Positions 33,126 to 43,100 of a DNA stretch of 64,000 bases are shown in pieces. Position 1 is the stretch's first letter, and every line of letters begins with the position of its first letter. Source of the DNA: Halorubrum sp. CSM-61. Its GTDB lineage: Archaea > Halobacteriota > Halobacteria > Halobacteriales > Haloferacaceae. Location: the NCBI RefSeq assembly GCF_003781945.1, contig NZ_RJJW01000007.1, positions 62,001 to 126,000 of the forward strand. The letters are read 5' to 3'. The notes below the pieces were generated by a model that saw only the letters and a list, made by a program, of their open reading frames with translations, had not been told where the DNA came from and made no database searches. Position numbers and translations under genes: made by a program.

Positions 33126-35983
33126 CTGCACCAAACGACCAACAGCAAGACCTCATCGACAGCAAACAGGGCATCCACGTTGTCGACGCCGGCGCAGGGA
33201 CTGGAAAGACGTTCACCGTCACCCGTCGCTACGCCGAAATCGTCGACCAAGACGACGTCGAACCTGAGGACGTCCTCCTCGTGACGTTTACCAACAACGC
33301 GGCGACGGAGATGAAGGACCGAATCGTCGCCCACTGTGACTACGGGATGCGTGAACTCTCGGACGCACCGATCCAGACGTTCCACAGCCTCTGTCACGAC
33401 ATCCTCATGGAACACGGCTTCGAGGCACCGACACTCCTCGGCATCGACGACCGCATCACGGGGTCCACACGTGTCCTCGAAGACGAGAACGTCGAGAAGG
33501 CGCAATTCCGCGAGTTCATCCGTCGGTTCAGCGACGACCATCCCGAGTACGACGACTTCTTCCGCGCTATCGAGGAACCAGTCGAACTCCTCGGGTTAAT
33601 CAATCAGCTCGCGGCGAAAGGTGTCTTCCCGACGGCCGATGGCTGGTACCGGAACGGCGAGCGGCATCTGGACGGTGATTTCGAGACGTTCCGCGGGATC
33701 TTCGACGAGCTGAACCAGCCCCGAAACGACGGGAACAAGCAGTCGAAGCTTCGCTCGAAACTCGGCGGCTACGGAGACGGCAAGTGCTACCTCCCAGACG
33801 CGCCCGAGGAGGACGAGATCCGTGGCGGATGGGGTGAGAAGCAGGTTCCTGATGGCGTCGCACAGCTGGTGTTTGACGAACAGCGAGAGGGCCTCAAGAA
33901 CTTCGTTCACGACGTCTACCACGAGTACCTTGAGTTCGCACTCAGTCGGAACTACCTCAACTTCAGCTTTCTTCAACTATTTGCGTTCGTCCTGCTCTGT
34001 GACGACCATCGACTCCGCGACGATGTCGCGTTCGAGTACGTAATGATCGACGAGTTCCAGGACTCTAGCGAGATCCAGTTCAAACTCGCTCTCCTGCTCG
34101 CGAACACGAACAACGTCTGTGTCGTTGGCGACTGGAAACAGAGCATCTACTCGTTCCAGTATGCTGCCGTCGAGAACATCACTGAGTTCGAATCCCGGCT
34201 GGATCGGTTCGTCGACGAACTCAACGAGGACCACGAGCGAGTGTCGTGGGCGACCCGCCCGATCATCGATATCGAACTCGTCGAAAACTACCGGTCGACG
34301 CAGGACATTCTCGACTTTTCCGAGCACAGCCTGGTGACGTCCGCGGCGAGCACGGACGACGTCGACGAGACGGCCGTGCGAGATAGAATTGTGTCGCTCT
34401 CCTCGAACGCAGCGCACGAGAACTCTCAGATAGCGGCGATTCAACACGAAGACGAACACGAAGCCGTTCTGACCAAGATTCAGGAGATCGTCGGGAACGA
34501 CGCGTATCAGGTCGAGGAGGATGGGGAACTTCGTCTGCCAGAGTACAGTGACATCGCCGTTCTCACCCGAACTCGTGACTTCGGCCGAGAACTCCTCTCT
34601 GTCGCCGAGGCGTATGGGTTGCCGATGGCGTACGAAGGAGGCATCGAGTTGTTCCGGTCTGACCCGGCGAAGCTTCTCCTGGCGTGGCTGCGAATCCTCG
34701 AATCCGACGCGGAGCGGGGATGGGCAGTCGTGCTTGAGGAAGCTGGCTACACGCTCGACGAGGTCAAACACGTGCTCGATAGCGAGGAGTACCCCACCAA
34801 CATGCAGGCGTTCAAGTCCGAGCTTGCGTCACTGGAGACGGTCGGTGGGATTGCCCAGCGCGTGTTCTCCCAGTACGACTACGACGGGGCCTACGCTGAC
34901 GTGCTGCTGACGACGATTCAGTCCGTCCACAGCGCGACAACATTGACACGAGGTGACCTCATCCGATTCATCGAACGCGGCATCGAGGACGGAAGCACCC
35001 ACGAGGTCCACGCGAGCGCCGGTATGAATTCGGTGACGGTCCAGACCATCCACGCGGCCAAGGGACTCGAGCACCCCATTGTCGTGCTCGCGAACATGAA
35101 CTCCCATTGCTTCCCACCGTCAGGCGGGAACAGTAACGCGATCACGTTCGACGATCCGATTGGACTACGCCAGCGAAAGCTCTACGCCGATGATCACGGG
35201 TATCCACATATTCACGATAACTGGCGGACTGACGTCCTCCGGAAGTGTCTGCCGCGTGGATACGACGAAGAGCGACGCTTGCTCTACGTCGCGATGACGC
35301 GGGCTGAGAGCCATCTCGTGTTCGCTGCAGGCGAGAGCCCGAACACGTTCATTGAAGAGCTCCCGGTCGACCTCGAGGAGCTGGAACCCAACGTTCAGGA
35401 AGACGATATCGACGAGACGACGCAGGCACACTTGCAGATTTCCGTGCCGACACCGGACGGCCCGGTCGGACACTCGCCGCACACGCTCATGCGCGACGAT
35501 GTGTTCGAGGACGTCGACGACGGAAGAGGGACCGCGTTCGGAACGCAGACCCACGAATTCGCTGAGCGGTACGTACTGGAGGGAGACGTCGAACCCTCGA
35601 ACGACGACGAGCGTCACATCAAGTCGTTCATAGACTCGCTCGATGGAGAATTCCGAGTCGAGGAGGACGCCTATCTGCCACTCACTGTCGACGGCGAACA
35701 GGTCACCATCTCAGGAATCGTCGACCTCGTTCACATCCGTCCCGATACCGTCGAGATCATCGACTTCAAGACTGACCTCGGACGGCATGCTGAGGATGAG
35801 TATCGGAAGCAACTCAGCGTGTACTATCACGTGTTGGCTGAATGGTTCCCTGGCCGAGACGTGACTGCAGGTATCTTCTATACCGCCGAAGGGGATCGCG
35901 TTAACATCGACCCACTCACGAAAGCGGATCTAGCCGCACTAATTGGTCAAGAACAGCGTTCGGAAGCCAGCGTTCTCGAGTAG
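33122..35983 (+). CDS. AddA-like UvrD/Rep helicase with C-terminal RecB-type nuclease
   Basis: 953 residues. Helicase motifs in order: Walker A AGAGTGKT (23-30), TFTNNAATEM, Walker B VMIDEFQDSS, GDWKQSIYSFQYA, VENYRST, TIHAAKGLEHPIVVLANM and RRLLYVAMTRAE. The C-terminal nuclease has GTAFGTQTHEFAERYV, D868 (GIVDLVH) and D881-F-K883 (IIDFKTD). It is therefore an active ATPase plus nuclease, the AddA counterpart to the preceding gene. Overlap of 4 bases indicates coupled translation. AddAB pairs are unusual in archaea, which rely on HerA-NurA and Mre11-Rad50, so acquisition with the island is likely. Confidence 0.85.
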   Translation: MTAPNDQQQDLIDSKQGIHVVDAGAGTGKTFTVTRRYAEIVDQDDVEPEDVLLVTFTNNAATEMKDRIVAHCDYGMRELSDAPIQTFHSLCHDILMEHGFEAPTLLGIDDRITGSTRVLEDENVEKAQFREFIRRFSDDHPEYDDFFRAIEEPVELLGLINQLAAKGVFPTADGWYRNGERHLDGDFETFRGIFDELNQPRNDGNKQSKLRSKLGGYGDGKCYLPDAPEEDEIRGGWGEKQVPDGVAQLVFDEQREGLKNFVHDVYHEYLEFALSRNYLNFSFLQLFAFVLLCDDHRLRDDVAFEYVMIDEFQDSSEIQFKLALLLANTNNVCVVGDWKQSIYSFQYAAVENITEFESRLDRFVDELNEDHERVSWATRPIIDIELVENYRSTQDILDFSEHSLVTSAASTDDVDETAVRDRIVSLSSNAAHENSQIAAIQHEDEHEAVLTKIQEIVGNDAYQVEEDGELRLPEYSDIAVLTRTRDFGRELLSVAEAYGLPMAYEGGIELFRSDPAKLLLAWLRILESDAERGWAVVLEEAGYTLDEVKHVLDSEEYPTNMQAFKSELASLETVGGIAQRVFSQYDYDGAYADVLLTTIQSVHSATTLTRGDLIRFIERGIEDGSTHEVHASAGMNSVTVQTIHAAKGLEHPIVVLANMNSHCFPPSGGNSNAITFDDPIGLRQRKLYADDHGYPHIHDNWRTDVLRKCLPRGYDEERRLLYVAMTRAESHLVFAAGESPNTFIEELPVDLEELEPNVQEDDIDETTQAHLQISVPTPDGPVGHSPHTLMRDDVFEDVDDGRGTAFGTQTHEFAERYVLEGDVEPSNDDERHIKSFIDSLDGEFRVEEDAYLPLTVDGEQVTISGIVDLVHIRPDTVEIIDFKTDLGRHAEDEYRKQLSVYYHVLAEWFPGRDVTAGIFYTAEGDRVNIDPLTKADLAALIGQEQRSEASVLE

Positions 35984-36177
35984 TAATACCGCAGATCCAG
36001 ATATCTCTTGGACATAACCGGAATTCGTTTGGGGCCAAGTTGTTCGGCGGCAACAGATTCCTCAGAGCAGAGAAGAACATCCGCTCAGCACCGACCGAGA
36101 TGAACTGAGGCTGCGTGTTACTTGTCCGACGCCATGCATGCGTTTATAGGGTAGAAGAGTCAAAATTAGGTCGACCA

Positions 36178-36282
36178 ATGAGTCTTGATGAGGCGGTTGA
36201 AGAAGCGCTCGCGGCGTACAATATGTCGCGCAGCGAAGAGGCCGAGGAAACGGGCCGAACAGTCGCCACCCTCCAAGACTAA
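36178..36282 (+). CDS. very small putative protein, 34 aa
   Basis: ATG 36178 opens MSLDEAVEEALAAYNMSRSE..., ending at TAA 36280-36282. A TATA-like TTTATAGG lies near 36143-36150, about 28-30 bases upstream, the right distance for a leaderless archaeal transcript. The remaining intergenic DNA on either side (35984-36177 and 36283-36456) shows nothing else I can name. Could be a genuine microprotein or a truncated remnant. Confidence 0.35.
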   Translation: MSLDEAVEEALAAYNMSRSEEAEETGRTVATLQD

Positions 36283-36456
36283 CAGCGCCACTTCACCGAG
36301 GTTTCGAATCTTTTCAGCAAATTCTCACTTCGGTAGCCCTGGCGTTGCCTTCAGTTCCGGATATCCAGCTCGTTCGGTGGCTTCCTTGACGAATCAGTGT
36401 ACTAGCTCTATTCGCTCCGCGGCTTTGCTCTATTGAACTATCGAGGGGTCGCCGTA

Positions 36457-37620
36457 TCACCGCTCTTTGGTACAACTTTGGCATTCGAGACCATCTGAAA
36501 TCGTTTGAAGCGGGTTGCGTTCGGTGAGTTCCCGTTCACACGACGAACATCGAACAGTATCGGCTACACCGATCCCACTCCCGTATCCGAGAGTAACGGT
36601 TTGATGGATGCTACCGTCGATAAGTTCGAAATCGATCTCGCCTCGCTCGTACTCAACTTCCGTCAGAGTAAGCGGTGTGACCTGCACGTCGAGTGAGTGC
36701 CGCTCTCGGATTTCTCGTTGTCGATTGGGAAATCCACTGTCACGGCGCTCCTGTAATTCGTTGAGCGTCTCGTCGAGTTCCTCGTACTCCGATTTGAGTT
36801 CTTTCCGTTCTCGCAACGCTTGGACACGTGAATCCTCGTCTCCTGTGTTGATCTTCTCACTCAGATCGTTGATCTTCGACGACAAGTTCGAGTGTTCTTC
36901 CTGTAGCTCCTGGATACGCTGTTGTTGCATCTGACGGTACTCTTCAACTTCTGAATCTGCCGCACGCGAGGCTTCTCGATGAATGTCGTCGAGCTGCCCC
37001 TGTACGCTTTCCAGCAACAGTTCCCGGGCTGTTTCGAGGAGAGGCCGCACATCTGTCTTGGTCAGCTGTACAGCGCCACTAGTGGCCGACTCGCTCTCTA
37101 CTGTGGTGGTCCCGAGGAATGTCTCCGCCAGTTTAGGAAGGCTCTCCTCTGACCGCGTGTCTACAGCGACGGCGCGGAGAAGCTGTTGCTGGTATTCACT
37201 GACGGTCTCGATACCGACACGAAAGAGAACCACGATGGCTGTGCGGTCGTAATACGGAGTGAACTGTGCGCTCTGCACCTCGACAGAGCTGTTTTGGATC
37301 CACTCCGGACTCTCGATGTCAGATTCACTCTCTATCGACAGCTTGCCAGACGGCGATCGTTCACCCGCCTCACGGAGTAGCTGTTGAAAGAACGCACTCT
37401 CCGGATGCAGCCGTTTCGTTCTATCATCGTCATCGTCTGGAGTACCCTCCCCCCGGATGAGTGTGTGTCTCCCGTGGGTGATCTCGGTGTCTATGTCATC
37501 GGGTACCGACACCAGCCAGTGATCGTCACTTCGCTCGATGGAACAGCCGATAGATCGGAGATACCGTTCTGTGAACTGCTCTACCACAGATTGCGTGACA
37601 GAAATCGAAGCGTCAGTCAT
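36457..37620 (-). CDS. coiled-coil protein with C-terminal zinc ribbon, partner of SNF2 helicase
   Basis: 387 residues. The N-terminal 190 residues are alpha/beta. A long coiled coil covers about 195-290 (ADSEVEEYRQMQQQRIQELQ..., VQALRERKELKSEYEELDETL). The C-terminus has a CxxC...CxxC zinc ribbon (VRCSSCERELTERN...LECQSCTKER). It overlaps the SNF2 helicase gene by 8 bases (37613-37620), its obvious partner. A helicase plus such a coiled-coil protein is part of the helicase-methylase-ATPase defence type I recall as Hma; the assignment is by memory and neighbourhood. It may bridge or target the helicase on DNA. Confidence 0.75.
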   Translation of the reverse strand: MTDASISVTQSVVEQFTERYLRSIGCSIERSDDHWLVSVPDDIDTEITHGRHTLIRGEGTPDDDDDRTKRLHPESAFFQQLLREAGERSPSGKLSIESESDIESPEWIQNSSVEVQSAQFTPYYDRTAIVVLFRVGIETVSEYQQQLLRAVAVDTRSEESLPKLAETFLGTTTVESESATSGAVQLTKTDVRPLLETARELLLESVQGQLDDIHREASRAADSEVEEYRQMQQQRIQELQEEHSNLSSKINDLSEKINTGDEDSRVQALRERKELKSEYEELDETLNELQERRDSGFPNRQREIRERHSLDVQVTPLTLTEVEYERGEIDFELIDGSIHQTVTLGYGSGIGVADTVRCSSCERELTERNPLQTISDGLECQSCTKER

Positions 37621-39367
37621 CGCTTTCCCCTAGGTCGAATCCTTCGAACACGCCGCTATTGAACTCCTCAAGTTTGTCGGCGAGTTCACGCTGTTCTTGG
37701 AGGTCAACTGCCATCGCATCGAAGTCGTTCTCAAGATCGACTTCGGAATCAGCGGCCACCAACCGTTCGAAGATCTCGTCTTCGAAGCTTGTCCCCGACT
37801 CTTCCAAGCGGCTCAGGATTGAGCTCAGTTCTCCGACGCTCTGCTGGAAGAGATCGATCTTGTGGTACAACCGTTCCAGTACGTACTCTTCGACCGTATC
37901 TTTCAACGCCATATTGAAGATGAATACGTCTCGCTTCTGGCCGATCCGGTGTACGCGTCCGATACGTTGTTCAACACGCATCGGGTTCCACGGCAAGTCT
38001 AAATTGACTAATATATTGCAAAACTGTAGGTTACGGCCTTCACTCATAGCGTCGGTTGAAACGAGGATTCCTCCTTCTTCTTCGAAGTCCTCGACAATTT
38101 GCTCCTTCTCGCTGCTTGAGTGCCCGCCGTGGAATGCGTGTACTGTGTATCCCTCCGAGGCAAGCCTGTCGAGGATCTGCTGTTGGGTTGCTCGGAACTG
38201 AGTGAAGACGATGACTCTCCCCATCTCGACGTTGTCACGGGCTTCTTCGACGATATCCAAGAGTCGTTCCTGTTTGGTCACGGTATCGATCTCATCGATC
38301 AGATCTAAGATCGACTCCAGTTCGTCTGCGTGCGTGAGCTCCGACTGGTCGTAGAGTCGCTTCTCGATGGTCTTCTTGAGCGCGACCGGGCTGCTGACGA
38401 CCTCCTTCTGGAGGAGCATCAGTACGAGCTTTTGACCCTGGTCCTGACTGTACGCCCCTTTGACGTAGTCGGAGACTGCCTGGTAGAGTTCGCGTTCCTT
38501 CGGGGTGGGATCGAACGTTCGTGTGTCGATAGTCCGATCTGTGAAATCGATATCCGTGTCTTCGCGTCGGTTCCGGATCATCACTTTGTTCAACCGATCC
38601 TGTAGCTCGTCTCGATTCACCAGTGTCTCCTGATTGCTGTTCACGAAGTAGTGATGGAAGACGTCGCGTGTACCGAATAGCCCAGGGCGGAGTAGCGAGA
38701 CGACGTTGTAGAGGTCAGTCAGTTCATTCTGAATCGGCGTCGCCGTCAGGAAGAACGCGTAGTTGTAAGAAAGCCGGTCAATCAGGTCGTAACGGTCCGT
38801 CTCTTCGTTTTTGACGTAGTGGGCCTCGTCGAGTACCAGAACGTCCCAGTCGCGATCAAGAACCGTCTGACGATGTCGCTCGCTCTTCGCAGTGTCGATG
38901 CTCGCAATGATGTAATTGTGGGCGTCGAAATCCTCGAATTCATCGTCGTAGTTGCAGACGAAGTCGAGACCGAATTTCTCTCGGAGTTCAGCCTGCCACT
39001 GTTTGGCCAGCTGTGCGGGAGTGAGGATGAGGACGGATTCGTCCGTTTCACGGAAGTGCATCTCCTTGAGAATCATCCCGACCTCGATGGTCTTCCCGAG
39101 GCCGACTTCGTCAGCCAGGAGTGCTTTTCCATCCATCTCGAAGAGAGCCCGGTAGGCTGCATCCACTTGGTGTTCGAGAAGTTTGACGGCGTTCTCGTCC
39201 AACTCCTTCAGTGACCGGAGTTCTGAATCAGGCTGGCCTGCTTGCAGACGGACTGCTTGGATACTCTGCAGGTGACTCCCATCAGTACCGTCCTCAGACA
39301 GCGAATCCAGAAGATCGTCAGCAGATTCGTGTGTGACCTCGATATCGACGAGGTCGTACCCGCTCAT
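37613..39367 (-). CDS. SNF2-family DNA helicase/translocase of Hma-like defence system
   Basis: 584 residues from ATG 39365-39367; an upstream in-frame start at 39421 would add 18 residues with unlikely Cys/His content. ATPase domain: ADEVGLGKTIE (K92), VLVLDEAHY (D180-E181-A182-H183), FLTATPIQNELTDLYN. Helicase C domain: RVIVFTQFRATQQQILDRL, LVSTDAMSEGRNLQFCNILVN, and LDLPWNPMRVEQRIGRVHRIGQ. This is the HepA/RapA-like branch. Encoded divergently from the DUF499-type ATPase group, with which I take it to form a multi-gene defence system: the translocase would act on foreign DNA that lacks the host methyl mark. Confidence 0.9.
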   Translation of the reverse strand: MSGYDLVDIEVTHESADDLLDSLSEDGTDGSHLQSIQAVRLQAGQPDSELRSLKELDENAVKLLEHQVDAAYRALFEMDGKALLADEVGLGKTIEVGMILKEMHFRETDESVLILTPAQLAKQWQAELREKFGLDFVCNYDDEFEDFDAHNYIIASIDTAKSERHRQTVLDRDWDVLVLDEAHYVKNEETDRYDLIDRLSYNYAFFLTATPIQNELTDLYNVVSLLRPGLFGTRDVFHHYFVNSNQETLVNRDELQDRLNKVMIRNRREDTDIDFTDRTIDTRTFDPTPKERELYQAVSDYVKGAYSQDQGQKLVLMLLQKEVVSSPVALKKTIEKRLYDQSELTHADELESILDLIDEIDTVTKQERLLDIVEEARDNVEMGRVIVFTQFRATQQQILDRLASEGYTVHAFHGGHSSSEKEQIVEDFEEEGGILVSTDAMSEGRNLQFCNILVNLDLPWNPMRVEQRIGRVHRIGQKRDVFIFNMALKDTVEEYVLERLYHKIDLFQQSVGELSSILSRLEESGTSFEDEIFERLVAADSEVDLENDFDAMAVDLQEQRELADKLEEFNSGVFEGFDLGESDD

Positions 39368-39521
39368 ACGTTCGTAGAAGCAGGTGTGCGTGAAATACGT
39401 TTTGTGACTACCAATCAGCAACCAGGCAGCTGTGTCTCCATTTCGGAAGTGTACATATGCAGCTGAGCTCCCACCGAATCACTAAGTGGATGTGAAATAA
39501 CATTAGGGTAGGTAATCAAAG

Positions 39522-40094
39522 ATGACCCAGTGGGCCAGTCACTACTTAGAAATCCCCGAAGCAATCCGAAGTAACGATGCCCTTCAAACGCAGATTGCCG
39601 ACATCATTCCTGGTCGCCCAATCTATGGAAAGAGGGTAGAAGGTGGTAACCGAGAACAAAATGCACGAGATATTCTCATCGACTTCTTTGACTGCAAAAT
39701 CGAATATCAAGAGGCATATGAACGTGTTCTACAGGAGCTTCCACGGCGCGAATCTCCGCATTCACACAATAATAATACGTTTAGCAGCGATTGGAATGAA
39801 GCCTTGATTCGGATGCAAGCTGTTCGCTTCTACAACCACGGGGCATTTCTACAACTGAAGGAACTCGGGTACTCAGAATGCTATATTCCACATTCGCCAC
39901 ACGAAAACAGAGGGTCAGAGTGTACCAGGAAACTAGCTGGCGACACGTGGGAAATTGACCCGCTACTTAACCGATTGAAAGAACGGTATGATAACGAGAA
40001 CTACGACACGCCCGTAACAATCCCTAGTCGACCGAATTGTACCCACACTCCGATTCCCCCCGATATGTCTGAAGACGACTCACAAAGCCGCTGA
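39522..40094 (+). CDS. unknown protein, 190 aa, in the Hma-like locus
   Basis: 190 residues. The C-terminal half has a Cys/His pattern (YSECYIPHSPHENRGSEC..., and RPNCTHTPIPP near residue 175) that faintly resembles the PxHPNCRC end of Mu-F-type phage head proteins. I would not assign it on that. It starts 155 bases from the divergent helicase and ends 55 bases before the DUF499-type gene, which has its own upstream AT-rich element. Base composition is AT-richer than the ATPase gene. Possibly an accessory or regulatory component; could also be a stray insertion. Confidence 0.6.
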   Translation: MTQWASHYLEIPEAIRSNDALQTQIADIIPGRPIYGKRVEGGNREQNARDILIDFFDCKIEYQEAYERVLQELPRRESPHSHNNNTFSSDWNEALIRMQAVRFYNHGAFLQLKELGYSECYIPHSPHENRGSECTRKLAGDTWEIDPLLNRLKERYDNENYDTPVTIPSRPNCTHTPIPPDMSEDDSQSR

Positions 40095-40149
40095 ATTCGC
40101 GGGACCATAGTGTTTATTGGGTGCCACTGAGGTTTGTTTAAGTATCAAG

Positions 40150-43100
40150 ATGGCACAGACGGGATCCTTACCAAATACGCTCGAAGACACGGTGACCCTC
40201 AGCCGCGAGCTTAGGGAAGAAGGACAGATCGATGGGCAGGTAAAACTCTACAATGTTGACGACGACGACGAGTTCGAGTCTGACGCAGCACTCTTTTTCG
40301 AACGGACGCTGATGACTCAGGGCCTTCGAGAGGCCCTCTCGATTCTTCGTGATTCCTTGACTGGGGACGACCCGCGAGGCACGCACATCCTCTATGGCCC
40401 GTACGGTAGTGGGAAGTCTCACCAGATGGTGGCACTGTACCACTGTTTCGATGATCCCGACGCCGCAGGTGCGTGGGCAAATGATTCGGTTGAAGGGTTC
40501 GACGCTTCGCTTCCGGAGTCGGCAACGCCGATCACGGTTGCGATGCAGAACGAACAGTACGAGTACCTCTGGGAACCGTTCTTCGAGGCGCTTGATTACG
40601 ATCCTGGGACGTTCGAGTCGGGTGGCTATCCCGATATGCAGACGATTCAGGAGGCCGTCGGCGACACCACTGTCGCATTCTTCGTGGACGAATTAGAGGA
40701 TTGGTTCGATACGCTTCAGGGTGATCGAAAGAGCGCGAACAAGGCGTTCCTCCAGTCACTGCTCGAATCGACCGCGCTTTCGGATCTCGAACTCTACACA
40801 ATCGTCTCTGTGCTCCGCGAAGGATCTGAGGTTCACGACATTCTGAATCGGGAACAGGCGGTCGAGGTCAATATGAACAACCAGGTGGACAAGCGCGAGG
40901 TCCTGCGCCACCGCCTGATCGACTCCGTAAACGAGAGTGCGGCGCGAGAGATCGTCAACGGGTACTTCGACGCGTATGACCAAGCCGATGGGCACGTGGA
41001 TCTCCCCGACGACTTGCTGTCGGAGATGCACGATCTCTATCCATTCCACCCTGTGCTTCTGGATGCCCTCGAGACACGCTACTACGCTGATGAGGGCAAC
41101 CAGAACACGCGCGGGATGATCTACCTCTTCTCGAAGGTTCTCTTGCAGATGCAGGATCAGACGGACCTGATCACACACGGCGACATCGACGCCATTGAGT
41201 TCGAGGACGAACTGGCGAAGATCAACTACGAACGACTGAATGCCGCTACCGGTGACATCAAAAGTCGTGTTGACACGGATGAAGTGCCCCACGGTCGTCG
41301 CATCCTGAACACGATCCTTCTCTACTCGTTGAAGCCGAGCGAAGGCGAAGGTGCGGAGGTCTCGGAGATTGTGATGGGTGCCTACCAGACAGGTGACCTC
41401 GTTTCCGATGTCGTCCTCAACCTCGAACGATTGCACGGCGTTGCATGGCACCTCCACAAGCTGAACGGGAAGTACGCCATTCGTGACCGGCAGAACCCGA
41501 ACGCACTCATCCGGAACGCAGCTGTGGATGTGTCGGAGACGTCGGCGAAGGCCGAGATCGCGGACTTCATCACGGATATCTTCGGCTCGAACGCGCACCC
41601 AGTCGGGTTCCGGACGAACGATATGCGGGACATTCCGGACGACCGTGAGGTGAAGGTCGTCGTGAAGGACGGCCAGTGGACCCAGGACGAAGTGAAGAAG
41701 GTCATCACGAACGACGGTCGCGGACGCGAGTGGCGCAACACACTCGTGTTCGTCCAGCCCTCGGGGGACAAGGCCATCGAGTCCGGCACACGGTACATCG
41801 ACAAGGCGCGGTATATTGAGGGCGCGCGACAGGTACTCGCCGACGAGTCTCTCGACGACGAAATCCGCACCTCGATTCGCAGTATGATGGAGCAGGAGGA
41901 GAACGAACTCCGTGAAGAGCTTCAACTCCTGTACGGCGATGTGATCGACGGCGACAATCTGATGGACGATGACGAGTGGGCGAAAGTGGAGCCGATGGAT
42001 CTCGATGTCTTCGTCCTCGACGAGGCGGAACTCGACGCCTCGAACATTGCGGACTCTGCGGCAGCTGACCCGTTCGACCTCCAGTCGCACGTCTGGGACA
42101 TCGCCGAGGACCTTCTGGAGCGACGTGGGGAAATCTCGGTCGAAGACATCTACGAGCAGTTCCTCCGTGACCCGGAACTCCCGATTCCCGGCAGTGCCAA
42201 CGACGTGTTGAACGCAACCGTCGAAGCGCTCGACGGCAAGCCGGTACTCGCCCGTGATACTGGTGGGTTCCGTGACGACCTTTCCGGAAGCTCACTGGAC
42301 ACTGTGCTCGTTCAGCAGGACGACGTGGACGTGTGGGGCGTCGATGACACCGAGCAGGAACTCCGCCAGCGCTTCGGCAGCGGTACGACTGCACTCGATA
42401 TCGGTGACTTCGAACTGGAACTCGTCGAAGACGGTGAAATCTGGATCGATGGCGACAGTCACGACGTCGTGATGCGGGCTATCGGCCGGCTCGCCCGTGA
42501 GGACCAGTACGTCATCGTGAAAGGGAACGAGATCCTCGACAAGCCACAATCCGACGCGACGCTCCGCGACGTCGGCGGTGCGGAGGTCGTCGGTGCGTCG
42601 TCCCTCGTGGACCGTATCGAGGAGCATATCAACGACGACGGGTACGCGAATCTCGACACGATCATCGGAGAGGTTCGGTCGGACGAAGCGGTGTTCCTGC
42701 CGCCGGACGAGACCGAATCGGTTGCTCGTGAGGCGGTCAACGAGTTCCTCGTCGACGACTACGTGCTGGAGGCCGGCGGTCGGTATCTCGGATCGCTCGG
42801 CGACCGGGAGCCGACGACAGTCAAGATTGTCCCGACGGTATCCGACCGAATCGGTGACCAGATTCTGGCGTACATAGAGGACTTAGAACCGGGTGACCAG
42901 TTCACCGTCAACAAGGTCACCGACCGCTTCGACGACAGCGTCACCGAGTATATGGTGCGGACGTTCCTGCTGGAGAACATCGGGAAGGACGAGGAACCGG
43001 AGTACGTTGTCAACACGACCGGGTCGGACAAGGCCACCGACTGGGTTCCCGGCTATCCGTTCCGGAAGGCTGACACAGAGGCTGATACGTGGCGCTTCGA

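Noticed and set aside
34186-34204. GAGTTCGAATCCCGG, like a tRNA T-arm
   Set aside because: Lies in the AddA-like coding sequence and no acceptor or anticodon arms pair around it.
40756-42090. 444-codon minus-strand frame within the DUF499-type gene
   Set aside because: Antisense shadow; the plus strand carries the P-loop and DUF499-like blocks in an unbroken 1071-codon frame.
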